From Rubripirellula sp. (GTDB lineage Bacteria; Planctomycetota; Planctomycetia; Pirellulales; Pirellulaceae): a stretch of 49,021 nucleotides of DNA. The stretch lies in the NCBI GenBank assembly GCA_029213145.1, contig JARGNK010000021.1:13190-62210 (forward strand), read 5' to 3'. A program made the position numbers and the translations under genes. The notes below the pieces were generated by a model. That model made no database searches. It was not told the DNA's origin and worked only from the letters and a program-made list of their open reading frames with translations. Shown in pieces: positions 18,213 to 26,671 of the stretch. Within the stretch, counting starts at the first letter, position 1. Each line of letters begins with the position of its first letter.

Positions 18213-19232
18213 TTGCCTACAGCACTCATTACCGGCATCACGGGTCAAGATGGCTCGTACTTGACCGATTTTTTATTGCGTCAAGGCTACGTTGTCCATG
18301 GTTTGGTTCGGCGTAACAGTTCGATCTCCCGAAGCCGCCTGGAACCCCTGTTCCAAGATAAACAGATCTATGAACAACGACTTTTCCTCCATTATGCGGA
18401 CCTTGATGACGCGACAACGATTCGCCGCATCTTACTCAAAACAATGCCCGACGAGATGTACCACCTCGCCGGGCAAAGCCACGTTGGGCTAAGCTTCGAA
18501 ATCCCAGAATCGACCTGTCAATTCACAGCAATGGGAACGCTAAAACTGCTGGAAATCATTCGCGATCTAGAAAAAAAACCGCGATTCCTACACATCAGCA
18601 GTAGCGAAATCTTTGGCCGCCCAGAGCAGTGGCCACAGGCCGAAGAAACCCCAATGCAGCCGGTGACTCCGTATGGAATTGCCAAAGCCTTTGCGACCCA
18701 GATGGTGCGTTTGTACCGAGATTCATTTGGCTGCTACGCTTGTAACGCCATTTGTTATAACCACGAATCGCCGCGACGCGGTGAATCGTTTGTGACTCGA
18801 AAAATCTCGCGTGCAGCCGCTGCGATTTCATTGGGACAGCAAGATAAAGTCGCCCTCGGGTCACTCGACGCAAAGCGAGACTGGGGTTACGCGCCAGAGT
18901 ATGTTGACGCGATGTGGCGAATGTTACAGCAACCCGAACCCGACGACTTTGTCCTGGCCACCGGCGAGACCCATCAAGTCCAAGACTTCCTGGAAGCTGC
19001 TTTCCAATCCGTGGACCTCGATTGGCGAGATCATGTCGAGCAAGACTCCCGTTATATCCGCCCCAGCGATGTTGGGCACTTAATCGGTGATTCCAACAAG
19101 GCATTAACCAAACTCAATTGGCGGGCCGAAACCCGGTTGCCGGAACTAGCGAGCATCATGGTAAGAAGTGATCTGGAATTGATGCGTGGAACGAACCCAG
19201 CCGAAATTGCCCCCGAAGAAAAAAATCGATAG
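18213..19232 (+). CDS. gmd: GDP-mannose 4,6-dehydratase (TTG start)
   Basis: Converts GDP-mannose to GDP-4-keto-6-deoxymannose, the first step toward GDP-fucose, GDP-rhamnose or related deoxysugars. It is an extended SDR. The NADP-binding motif GITGQDGSYL is at residues 8-17, HLAGQSHVG at about 85-93, SSSEIFGRPEQWPQAE contains the catalytic Ser region, and YGIAKAFA has the catalytic Tyr-xxx-Lys. The family signature NHESPRRGESFVTRKI is present. Length is 339. An in-frame TAG at 18201-18203 lies four codons before the TTG at 18213, and the Rossmann strand starts at residue 4, so the TTG is effectively forced; no Shine-Dalgarno is visible. It probably belongs to the exopolysaccharide locus with the NusG-like regulator, which it follows after 163 bp. 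Confidence 0.96.
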   Translation: MPTALITGITGQDGSYLTDFLLRQGYVVHGLVRRNSSISRSRLEPLFQDKQIYEQRLFLHYADLDDATTIRRILLKTMPDEMYHLAGQSHVGLSFEIPESTCQFTAMGTLKLLEIIRDLEKKPRFLHISSSEIFGRPEQWPQAEETPMQPVTPYGIAKAFATQMVRLYRDSFGCYACNAICYNHESPRRGESFVTRKISRAAAAISLGQQDKVALGSLDAKRDWGYAPEYVDAMWRMLQQPEPDDFVLATGETHQVQDFLEAAFQSVDLDWRDHVEQDSRYIRPSDVGHLIGDSNKALTKLNWRAETRLPELASIMVRSDLELMRGTNPAEIAPEEKNR

Positions 19233-19409
19233 GTCGTCATGTGAGTCGTTCACAATGGCTGAATACCGATTGCGATCACTCATCAACCGTTTGCCCGCTG
19301 CGACCATGAGTTCCAGCAGCCCGCCCGCAAAGCAAGGAAACATTGCTAATCACGGGAGTAACCCAAGTCACGACAACAACACAGCTCATCGAAGCAACGC
19401 ACCCAGCTG

Positions 19410-20402
19410 CTAACGAAGGGTTCCTCTTAACGGATAGGCCGTGGGGGCATTCGCGCTATAGTTGACTGGTCCAGATGCTGGGATTGCCGGAGGCATCTGT
19501 GATGGATCGGACAGGGTAGTCAAATCGACGCTCTGGGATGCGGAAGTCGGCATGACGAAAAGCTGCGGATCACTGCTTAACAATTGGTTTACCAGATAGG
19601 TGCCAATCTCAATCCGGAGCGATAACGGTGGGCCAACCGCAGGTGCCAAGTGAATCTCCACCTTGTGAGGCAAAGCACACTGTTGCTGCTCGTAGTATGC
19701 GTGGTTGGATGCTTGGCTTTGTGCAATCAAATTACCGCCAGGCGCGTACAGATATTGATCGGTCACATAACCTCCGCTGGGATCAATAAAGCAAACACGC
19801 TGATAGATTCCGTCGGGCATCGACATGGTACTGCGAATCTCGAGTTTGCCATCGTCCCGCAATATCGGCCCGGCGACGACGGTTGCCGGGTCGATTTGAA
19901 CCAGCCCCAAGGCATCCATGATCCACGTCGGATCGACTGGCAAGATTGCCCGCTTGAGCTGCTGTCGATATCGCTCATGGTTGGCGTAATAAAGAACTTT
20001 GGACATCCCTTCAGGAACTTCGAACCAGAACATTTCGTCGTTACTGCCCATGTCCAAGCCAACACCAAGAACGATCGGCAGATTCGCTCGCAAGCGGAAG
20101 CGTCGGTCACGTTGCAGGTTTAACGTTGCCTGTAATCTCGGGACGCTGGGCATCGTCAGCACTTCAACTTTGGCAGAGTTGCTGGACAACTGCTGAACAC
20201 TCGATGTGCGATTGACGACTTCGGCCAGTTGCTCAAGTGTTGGTGTTTGCTCAAACACCACTGGTGGGGGTGGAAACGGCATCGGCGCCCCGCCACGACT
20301 GCAAGTCGCTCCGCCACAAACGAAACAAACACAAATCACGGCGATGGTGGTCGCTAATGATTCCCAGGGTGATTTAAATTTCAGTCGTGACACTGCCTGC
20401 AT
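19410..20402 (-). CDS. Exported LolA/LppX-like protein, planctomycete type
   Basis: A 330-residue exported protein with a hydrophobic N-terminal segment (about 14-32) and a possible lipobox-like GATC at Cys34. A Pro-rich linker follows. The central part is rich in alternating beta strands (LQATLNLQRDRRFRLRAN, LGVGLDMGSNDEMFWFEVPEG, KLEIRSTMSMP, HKVEIHL, LSLRIEIGTYLVN), the pattern of a LolA/LppX-like open barrel that binds lipid. The phrase NDEMFWFWxP-like (here NDEMFWFEVPEG) is a feature I associate with planctomycete members. Function is inferred by fold only. ATG at 20402 with weak CAAGG adjacent. The next upstream gene on the same strand lies only 47 bp away, suggesting co-transcription. 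Confidence 0.75.
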   Translation of the reverse strand: MQAVSRLKFKSPWESLATTIAVICVCFVCGGATCSRGGAPMPFPPPPVVFEQTPTLEQLAEVVNRTSSVQQLSSNSAKVEVLTMPSVPRLQATLNLQRDRRFRLRANLPIVLGVGLDMGSNDEMFWFEVPEGMSKVLYYANHERYRQQLKRAILPVDPTWIMDALGLVQIDPATVVAGPILRDDGKLEIRSTMSMPDGIYQRVCFIDPSGGYVTDQYLYAPGGNLIAQSQASNHAYYEQQQCALPHKVEIHLAPAVGPPLSLRIEIGTYLVNQLLSSDPQLFVMPTSASQSVDLTTLSDPSQMPPAIPASGPVNYSANAPTAYPLRGTLR

Positions 20403-20449
20403 CCTTGCCGGTGTCGTGGTCGTATCAGATTGCCGTTTGTTCCGATCGC

Positions 20450-21058
20450 CTAGTCAATTTCGCTATCCGACACGGGATCTGATTCGCAATAAAGTAATTC
20501 GTTCAACTCATCTCGTAGAGTCTCAGCTTCACGACGACTGATCATTTGAACCGGCACTTCGATGAAGCTACCATCAGCAATCACTTCGACTCGCAAAACC
20601 TCTTCTGTACCATCTGGTTCAGCACCGTCTGACAATTCACCGCCAGCGGCATCCTGCCTCTGACTTGGGGAATCTGTCGTATTAGCAGACAATTCCCTCT
20701 TCAATTCCTGCGTTTCAACCGGTGCGGAACGAACCAGTTTCCGACGCATTAACATCAAAGCTAGCAGGTAACGGCTTTTGGCACGCGAGGGAACCGTCTC
20801 CATCTGTCGAAGCATATCAATCAGCACTTCTGGCGGCGCCAGCACCAATTTTTTCTCATCCGACATCGGCATTCGGTTTTTCCACCACCCAATCGCATTC
20901 TCAGGCGGACCTGTCCAACTCTCTGCCGAATAATCCTGCCGAACGAACTCTTCATCGCTTTCCAGCACAACGCTGTAATACCATTCACCATCGCGCAGTG
21001 GACGCGATTGTGAATGACAAACTCGGGTGCACCGACCAACTTTGTATTCGCCCAGCAT
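20450..21058 (-). CDS. Conserved planctomycete hypothetical protein
   Basis: 202 residues, no signal peptide or membrane segment. The first half looks globular (MLGEYKVGRCTRVCHSQSRPL, then EWYYSVVLESDEEFVRQDYS, PPENAIGWWKNRMP and LAPPEVLIDMLRQ). The second half is acidic and Ser/Asp-rich with a possible coiled segment (RREAETLRDELNELLY). It is probably cytoplasmic. The start at 21058 fits the first globular strand, and no extension upstream is open. It lies 47 bp upstream of the LolA-like gene on the same strand and may share its transcript. Function unknown. Confidence 0.7.
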   Translation of the reverse strand: MLGEYKVGRCTRVCHSQSRPLRDGEWYYSVVLESDEEFVRQDYSAESWTGPPENAIGWWKNRMPMSDEKKLVLAPPEVLIDMLRQMETVPSRAKSRYLLALMLMRRKLVRSAPVETQELKRELSANTTDSPSQRQDAAGGELSDGAEPDGTEEVLRVEVIADGSFIEVPVQMISRREAETLRDELNELLYCESDPVSDSEID

Positions 21059-21257
21059 GAAACATCCAACGTGAAACCAAAACCTCTACCGATCCTTGGC
21101 GACGGTAACAAAATGGCAACGCGAATCACAAGATGAGACAGTAACCAAACAATCGCAGCCGCATTATCAAGCTAAGCAGCACCAAAGCAAGCAGCATCGA
21201 AGTCAATCGGGCCGCCATTCATCATCGGGACAGCGTATTCCCAATAGACAGCCATGC

Positions 21258-21301
21258 CTTGGGCAGAAGCTACGAAGCGACTCCGTCTTGGGCAGAAGCT
21301 A
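21258..21301. repeat. 15-bp direct repeat touching a stop codon
   Basis: CTTGGGCAGAAGCTA occurs at 21258-21272 and 21287-21301 (period 29 bp). The second copy includes the stop codon (TAG on the minus strand, 21299-21301) of the small cysteine-rich protein gene. Confidence 0.9.
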
Positions 21302-21550
21302 ACGAGCAGTGAAGAACCGCGTTGAAGATCCTTCATTCCCAATGGGAACGGTCACCTTGACAAAGCAACTCGGACACTTGCCGGTATACGCCGTTTTTTG
21401 AGCATTGCGATAAATTCGTCCGTAAGTTTTACAGCATTCAAACCGAATCCCGAGAAACGGACGCGTCTGTGCTGATCCGTCGGCCGGTGTTTCACGTCTC
21501 GATCGCACATTCGGATCGTTACTAGCGTCAAATAGTGGCTCATCCATCAT
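21299..21550 (-). CDS. Small cysteine-rich planctomycete protein
   Basis: About 83 residues. The C-terminal 50 are clearly structured: PFLGIRFECCKTYGRIYRN, then GKCPSC and a basic beta-like end (KVTVPIG...TRFFTAR). Two Cys pairs (ECC and CPSC) suggest a small zinc ribbon. I recognise this as a conserved small planctomycete protein type without known function. Start is ATG 21550 (or the adjacent ATG 21547); the longer open frame upstream overlaps the EF-hand gene antiphase and is not needed. It begins 19 bp after the stop of the EF-hand/PD40 gene, so the two are probably one transcript. Confidence 0.7.
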   Translation of the reverse strand: MMDEPLFDASNDPNVRSRRETPADGSAQTRPFLGIRFECCKTYGRIYRNAQKTAYTGKCPSCFVKVTVPIGNEGSSTRFFTAR

Positions 21551-21569
21551 CCACACCACGCAATGAAAA

Positions 21570-23507
21570 TCAATCTTCCGAGATCGCCGTGTACCAAATA
21601 CCGCTGGGGCTGACGCAAGCCGATTTCCAAAGCCGCTCTGAGGAGAGCCATTTTGCCGGCATTGGATCCGCTTGATCCGCCGGTCCCAGCGTGAACAATT
21701 CCTTCGCATCGCGAAGTTGATCATGCAATTGAAAGACAACGCCCCGTTGATGACTCCAGCTCAAATGACCAACCAACTGTTGGTTTGGTGGAAATTGAAA
21801 TCGAGTCGACCACGTTGAATCGTCAACCTTCAACAGAATCAGGTCAGATCGAGCAGTAGTGCGGCCCACGAAAGCGATTCGCCCACTATCGGGGGACCAA
21901 GCAATATCGTCACCCAAGTTTTGATAATCATGCTGATCTCGTTCCAGCAAGCAACGACGGTGGCCATTGGCAACATGATGAACCCACAACCCATTGTCAT
22001 GCAGAAAAGCAATCAACTGACCATCGGGAGACCATTTTGCAGACGATCCTTCGCCCAACCGCTCAATGATGTCTCCCGTCTCACTGATGATCCAAATTCC
22101 GCGTTCGCCCGTCTCACGTGTGCAAACAAAGCGACGGCCATTTCGTGACCAAGATGGCTTCAAACCATCGGTCAGCACACTGGACTCACCAGATTCAACA
22201 TCGAAACGCACGATTTGACCCGTCGCGTCGTCAGGCCGACGACGATGGAACAACACGCTTGAACCATCTGGGGACAACACCGGCCACCCGCAATGCGGGA
22301 ACTCCGGGTCACGAAACAAAAGCCGCGATGAACCACCACGGACCGGCAATAGGTGTACCCCATCAGGCCGTCGAGACTGAAAAGCGAATTCCTGACGACT
22401 GAGAAATCCGTCAGCGTCACGATCGAGCCGATGAAAAAAATAGCGTCGCTGAAGGTGGAACAAATCAAACGAGTGAAACTGAAACTCGTCATAAGACAAC
22501 CGCCCGTCGCGATTTTTGTCGACCGGTTTCCGTTGCCAACTAAAATTTACATTGGCATGTAAGGACAAGCGATACTCGTCGAGCGTCAACCGCTCATCAC
22601 TATTCGTATCGAAACCGTGGAAGGAAGAAGCGACCAATTGCCGACGGGAATCATCGCTAGCGGCAAACATCTCACCGGCATCTAACAAGGCGTCCAAGTT
22701 CTGATCTGCTCCGCGGAACCATTCAATTGGATCAAAGTACTGTTTGGAATCAGGGTGTCCGTATTCCGCGTATGAAATTTGACCGTTGCCATCACGATCA
22801 TTCTCTAGAAAGTCCGATTCAAGATTGGCTCGATTCCACCAACCGCGATCAAATTCTTCTCGAGTCAGTGATCCACTCTGATCAGTATCGACATCGAGAA
22901 ACCAGTCAAAACGCACAAGTCGCCCAGTCGGTTCGCGAAGCGGTGGCCCACCGTACCACCGATAACCAAGCTGTTGTTCGATGAAGTGTTTCGCTTCCGA
23001 TCGGCTCAATCTTCCATCAGAATCTTGATCGGCTTGACGAAGAATTCGACCGGTCACAAACAGTTTGCTACCAGGTGAAATGGAGCCTAGAAAATTGGCA
23101 ACAAAGGTATGAGCATTGACCAACTCGCGGGGTCGTTGATTCCAACCGTCGTACGATTCATCGAGCGCTGCAACAGCGGCAGTTACCAGATCATCAAAGG
23201 GGTCCGACATGGTCCCTCGCAGCGAGGGTGGCACGAGCCCCGAGACGGCCGCGAACTCTGCCAAGGAGAGCGTTCCACTGCGGTCACCGTCGTACAGAAT
23301 AAAATCGCGTTTTAAGACCGCCGGTTCCACATCGCGAACCAAAAACTCTGCTTGCCCCAAACTGCGATCAAAGTCGCGATCTAAACGCTCGAATTCAGTG
23401 CGAATCCAGGCCGTTGCTTCCGCAATCGTCGTTACCTGCCCATGCGCCAACGGGATCACCCCGGGGACCCAAATCGACAGCAGCAAATATCGAAGACACC
23501 AACCCAT
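21570..23507 (-). CDS. Exported protein with about nine EF-hands and a PD40/TolB-like propeller
   Basis: A 645-residue exported protein; ATG at 23507 begins the signal peptide MGWCLRYLLLSIWVPGVIP. The N-terminal two thirds carries a chain of EF-hand calcium loops, recognisable by DxDxDGxxxxxE spacing: DRDFDRSLGQAE, DGDRSGTLSLAE, DQDSDGRLSRSE, DVDTDQSGSLTREE, DRDGNGQISYAE, DQNLDALLDAGE, DTNSDERLTLDE, DKNRDGRLSYDE and DRDADGFLSRQE. Some loops are imperfect. The C-terminal third holds TolB/PD40 blades (LSPDGSSVLFHRR, SWSRNGRRFVC, KWSPDGQLIAF, AWSPDSGRIAF). It is probably an extracytoplasmic calcium-responsive binding protein; the ligand is unknown. An in-frame GTG at 23540 would lengthen it by 11 residues. 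A small Cys-rich gene follows after 19 bp. Confidence 0.88.
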   Translation of the reverse strand: MGWCLRYLLLSIWVPGVIPLAHGQVTTIAEATAWIRTEFERLDRDFDRSLGQAEFLVRDVEPAVLKRDFILYDGDRSGTLSLAEFAAVSGLVPPSLRGTMSDPFDDLVTAAVAALDESYDGWNQRPRELVNAHTFVANFLGSISPGSKLFVTGRILRQADQDSDGRLSRSEAKHFIEQQLGYRWYGGPPLREPTGRLVRFDWFLDVDTDQSGSLTREEFDRGWWNRANLESDFLENDRDGNGQISYAEYGHPDSKQYFDPIEWFRGADQNLDALLDAGEMFAASDDSRRQLVASSFHGFDTNSDERLTLDEYRLSLHANVNFSWQRKPVDKNRDGRLSYDEFQFHSFDLFHLQRRYFFHRLDRDADGFLSRQEFAFQSRRPDGVHLLPVRGGSSRLLFRDPEFPHCGWPVLSPDGSSVLFHRRRPDDATGQIVRFDVESGESSVLTDGLKPSWSRNGRRFVCTRETGERGIWIISETGDIIERLGEGSSAKWSPDGQLIAFLHDNGLWVHHVANGHRRCLLERDQHDYQNLGDDIAWSPDSGRIAFVGRTTARSDLILLKVDDSTWSTRFQFPPNQQLVGHLSWSHQRGVVFQLHDQLRDAKELFTLGPADQADPMPAKWLSSERLWKSACVSPSGIWYTAISED

Positions 23508-23700
23508 CCCCCGAACATAATTGCTTGGGCCAACTCCCACAACGCATCGAGCTTGCTTTGCATCACTTGCCTATCCTTCTCACTGCTCTCCATTCAGGGG
23601 AGACGCATTCCGCTTCAAGAAGAATTGTAAATCGCCACCGTCCCCCGAACCGGTACCCCGAACCGACGACCGTTGACCCTAACCAGTACCAACCGGAGCT

Positions 23701-23739
23701 CAGCCCTGGCGTTACCAGTTCAGCCCTGGCGTTACCAGT
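23701..23739. repeat. 20-bp tandem duplication
   Basis: CAGCCCTGGCGTTACCAGTT occurs twice head to tail (23701-23720, 23721-23739, the last base differing). Confidence 0.95.
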
Positions 23740-23778
23740 CTGGGAATGGGCAACATCGGCAAGAATCTGCCTCGCTTC

Positions 23779-23806
23779 AAACAGACACCCCCAAACAGAC
23801 ACCCCC
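23779..23806. repeat. 14-bp tandem duplication
   Basis: AAACAGACACCCCC is perfectly repeated (23779-23792, 23793-23806). Confidence 0.95.
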
Positions 23807-23820
23807 AACATTGTCGCGGT

Positions 23821-23866
23821 CCCTCACCGTCCCTCACCGTCCCTCACCGTCCCTTACCGTCCCTCC
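23821..23866. repeat. 10-bp tandem array, about 4.5 copies
   Basis: CCCTCACCGT is repeated at 23821, 23831, 23841 and 23851 (the last with one change), then a partial copy. Period 10, close to one helical turn. Confidence 0.95.
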
Positions 23867-24238
23867 CTGAAAATCCCGGCATGCGCACCCCAAGTCCCAG
23901 GATTTTTTACGGGGCGGCGGCAGGAGTTTTGAAGGGTTGTCGTATCTCAATGCATCCTGGTCGCCAGAGTATCAAACAACCGCAAAATCGTCGAAAGAAT
24001 GCCAAGCATTCCCTGCTGGAATTGACGGCTGCGTCATCAGAACGATTGCACCTCCCAAAATCCCGGCTGAGGACCGACCAGCATTCAAAATCCACATCGC
24101 GTCGTCAGGCGGCATTCGGTACAAGAGCAACCCCACATTTCGGGGATGAGTTTCGAACTTGAGGTTGCTCGCAAAGTCGCAAGCCGAAAACACTTTGCTC
24201 GCAACTGCATCACCTGTTCAACCACAACGGTATCTGCG

Positions 24239-24694
24239 ATGCGTAATCTATTGATCTTTGGCATGTTGTTGATCGCTGCGTCTGCGGCTGGCTGGTTTCG
24301 CGTCAACCGGCAGGGCGATCGGACCTTGATCGAAATCAATCAAAATGAAATTCGGAATGACGCCCGCAACGCAATCAATCGAGGACGCGAATATCTGCAT
24401 CGCGGCGAACAACTCGCGAGACAGGAATTTGGCCAAGCTGGACAGACCCAGTCAAATCAGCAGATGCAGTCAAATCAGCAGACACCACGGGGAGGCCAGC
24501 AATTAGCAAGTGAGCCTCAATCATGGCAGTATGACGGTCATTGGCAGCCGCAAGCTCCCGCTAACCAGTCGCAACAACAGCAGCAGCCAACCGGCACACC
24601 ATGGCAACCGCCCTATTCCGCGCCACAGCAGCAGCCTTATTCCACGCCCATTCAGCAGCAAACGGGAAGCCAAGCTCCCTATTCTTCGTTCTAA
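24239..24694 (+). CDS. Small membrane-anchored protein with Gln/Pro-rich tail
   Basis: About 151 residues. The ATG at 24239 starts a hydrophobic N-terminal segment (MRNLLIFGMLLIAASAAGWF), then WFRVNRQGDRTLIEINQNEIRNDARNAINRGREYL, a conserved-looking block I recognise from planctomycete small proteins. The remainder is a low-complexity Gln/Pro/Ser tail with repeated NQQ and PYS words. The N-terminal part is probably a single anchor with the tail outside. A longer open frame from 24146 adds Cys/Arg-rich residues that do not look real. No function can be assigned. Confidence 0.65.
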   Translation: MRNLLIFGMLLIAASAAGWFRVNRQGDRTLIEINQNEIRNDARNAINRGREYLHRGEQLARQEFGQAGQTQSNQQMQSNQQTPRGGQQLASEPQSWQYDGHWQPQAPANQSQQQQQPTGTPWQPPYSAPQQQPYSTPIQQQTGSQAPYSSF

Positions 24695-24831
24695 ACGGCG
24701 GCGTACCGGCATTTGAGTCGACATCCAAGTCAACCCGCCACGCGGTTGAATCGATCAGCGACCACGACTTTATTGCTGCCCTGTCACGACTCGGTGTTCT
24801 GTTCATCGAATACTGAAAAAATTCAGTCACT

Positions 24832-24889
24832 GAGCAGAGCGACTACTGAGCAGAGCGACTACTGGGCAGAGCGACTACTGGGCAGAGCG
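24832..24889. repeat. 16-bp tandem array overlapping a gene end
   Basis: GAGCAGAGCGACTACT at 24832 and 24848, GGGCAGAGCGACTACT at 24864, and a partial copy to 24889. The array includes the last codons and the TAG stop (24859-24861) of the HTTM-like membrane protein. Because the unit is not a multiple of three, successive copies are read in different frames. Confidence 0.95.
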
Positions 24890-25767
24890 GCCGCGTGTGG
24901 GCGAATCGACAAGACCATCGTTGCCATTGTGGCGGCGTAGAGCCAATGCGAGCCGAGTGCACCGATGGCCGCAAACCACAGCACCAAAATTATTTGTCCA
25001 GTACGATTCGTCTTCGGCAGCCAAGCCAACATGAGCCCCAACGGCAGCATGAAAATCAACAGGTGGGTGATTGACTCATAGACCAGCGGGTTTCGGAAAG
25101 CGGCAAAGCGAGTCCAGTCAATGGTGCGATTTTGAGTTGGTGCCGCTAAGGCGTAGGCCCCCATCCCGTTGAACCACACGCGTCCTGCCAGCATCGTCAC
25201 GCAGGTCGCTCCGGCAAGCAACGTGACCTGAGCCCCCATGACTCGACTGGCAAAGCCGGCAGTCCAATGCTTGCGATCCGCAGCAAGACTCTTCGCAGTG
25301 ATTGGCCCGGGTGGCGCAATTGCAGTCGCAAACAATCCCAAGCTGAGCGCGGATTCGGTCAAGCTTGAAAGCAGCATCGCGCGGTTGGCCCAACCGACTA
25401 CAAAGATCCATAACAACCACGGAATGGCTCGACCTCCACGCCCGGTGAGCGACAAGACGGACAAACAGATTCCAGCAATCAAATAAGCTCGATAGACGAG
25501 GACTGAACTACTTAAAAAAAGAGGAGAAACGATCCACCGCGCAGGTGCGGTCAAACCACTGGTCTGCAGGAAAGACGCGACGCGTTCTGAAGACAACGGC
25601 CCCTGATCTGCATACCAAAAACCGACATCCCCCCAGCAGCTAACAAAATAGAATGCCGCGATGATGGAAAGTAACCCACGCACAAAGGCCATCCGCCCAA
25701 TGCTGTCAGGTGTAAACCAAAAACGGTCCCAGCGTCCCGGCACCTCTTGCTGCGAAGATTCACTCAT
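24859..25767 (-). CDS. HTTM/VKGC-like integral membrane protein
   Basis: 302 residues with about seven hydrophobic segments. The opening RWDRFWFTPDSIGRMAFVRGLLSIIAAFYFVSCW resembles the start of HTTM (vitamin K-dependent carboxylase-related) membrane proteins, which are common in planctomycetes. The catalytic Lys pair of the true carboxylase is not identifiable, so the activity is unknown. The ATG at 25767 overlaps the stop of the preceding gene by 8 bp (25760-25767), implying translational coupling. The upstream open frame to 25860 lies inside that gene and is rejected. Its last codons lie in a 16-bp tandem array that seems to have altered the C-terminus. Confidence 0.75.
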   Translation of the reverse strand: MSESSQQEVPGRWDRFWFTPDSIGRMAFVRGLLSIIAAFYFVSCWGDVGFWYADQGPLSSERVASFLQTSGLTAPARWIVSPLFLSSSVLVYRAYLIAGICLSVLSLTGRGGRAIPWLLWIFVVGWANRAMLLSSLTESALSLGLFATAIAPPGPITAKSLAADRKHWTAGFASRVMGAQVTLLAGATCVTMLAGRVWFNGMGAYALAAPTQNRTIDWTRFAAFRNPLVYESITHLLIFMLPLGLMLAWLPKTNRTGQIILVLWFAAIGALGSHWLYAATMATMVLSIRPHAAALPSSRSAQ

Positions 25768-26467
25768 CAGAATCCTCCTCAGGAACCACACCAGCTTTGC
25801 CCGGCACAACGACCTCGTTACTCGGCACTGCCCCTGCAGTGCCCAGCACAGCCTCTGCACTCAACCGCTGCTCTCGCAATTGAATCAAGGCCACCGAATC
25901 AGCAGTGCGGATCACGCTTGCCTGATAGAGGGTTGTGATTCCCGTATTCACGTCGGTCAGATCGGTCGGAAAACGGATCACCCGAATCGCAGTGATCGAG
26001 CTATCTTGCAACGCGATCGGTAACAGCAACTCTGCCACTAAACTTGGTTGCTCGTTCTCACTCAGCAAAGTTACCGTCGAAAGATAACGCGCCATTCGAT
26101 CCGATGCCGCCAAACCAGGCAGGCCGTTGCCCCCTAGCGAATCGACCGTCTGCCATTCGCTTTCCCGAATCTGGTCGGGGTTCCCGCCAGCGGAGGAGAT
26201 CTGCAATTGGTGAGGCTGCTCCGATGATTCACCGTGAGTCAAATAAACGGGCCGGTCATCGGCACCGAAATGCGGGGATCGCAGATAGGGATGCAGCAAC
26301 CGCGTCAATCTCGCATGCACTGACGATGGCTCGACAACACTAGTGTAAGAGATCGCGATCGCAACCAGATGCAAAGACACCCAAATAGACAAACAGGTCC
26401 GAACACCCACCTTGGGCATGGAAGGCTCTGGATCAGGATCGGGTTTTTGGGTCTTGGTGCGAGACAT
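25760..26467 (-). CDS. Single-pass membrane protein coupled to the HTTM-like gene
   Basis: 235 residues. A charged N-terminus (MSRTKTQKPDPDPEP) is followed by one hydrophobic segment (TCLSIWVSLHLVAIAISYTSVV, split here at about residues 25-46), then an extracytoplasmic domain containing PHFGADDRPVYLTHGE, ESEWQTVDSLGG and a beta-rich region. The end is acidic (EEDSDE). It overlaps the downstream membrane-protein gene by 8 bp, a common sign of two-subunit function; HTTM-like proteins in planctomycetes often have such a partner. Start ATG 26467; an ATG at 26491 is also open. No known domain name can be assigned. Confidence 0.7.
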   Translation of the reverse strand: MSRTKTQKPDPDPEPSMPKVGVRTCLSIWVSLHLVAIAISYTSVVEPSSVHARLTRLLHPYLRSPHFGADDRPVYLTHGESSEQPHQLQISSAGGNPDQIRESEWQTVDSLGGNGLPGLAASDRMARYLSTVTLLSENEQPSLVAELLLPIALQDSSITAIRVIRFPTDLTDVNTGITTLYQASVIRTADSVALIQLREQRLSAEAVLGTAGAVPSNEVVVPGKAGVVPEEDSDE

Positions 26468-26604
26468 GCGACCTAGGGTAATCCGAGGCAACGGAGTTAC
26501 TAGCTACCAGTTGAGACACGCGAGTGACCCGATCTCGGTGTCTAACGCTCAAGTTTTTCCGGTGTTTTGCCAAGCATTCCCACTTGGTCCATTTCGAGCC
26601 CTCG

Positions 26605-26634
26605 CAACCGGCTCAAAAGCAACCGGCTCAAAAG
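26605..26634. repeat. 15-bp tandem duplication
   Basis: CAACCGGCTCAAAAG is perfectly repeated (26605-26619, 26620-26634), lying between the ABC ATPase gene end and the next gene start. Confidence 0.95.
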
Positions 26635-26671
26635 CAGCTGCAACAAAAGCAATCGAGAGACTGATCACTGG

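Larger units (their letters stand above)
23508..24238. other. Gap of about 730 bp with three tandem arrays
   Basis: Divergent gap between the EF-hand gene and the small Gln-rich protein gene. It carries three short arrays (23701-23739, 23779-23806, 23821-23866). Open frames across the arrays are repetitive and not credible genes. Confidence 0.6.

Noticed and set aside
21551..21739. Long N-terminal extension of the small cysteine-rich protein
   Set aside because: It overlaps the end of the EF-hand/PD40 gene in another frame, and only the part after 21550 looks like a protein.
23674..23932. Pro/Ser/Thr-rich proteins encoded across the tandem arrays
   Set aside because: They only reflect the arrays read in different frames and show no start signal or conservation clue.
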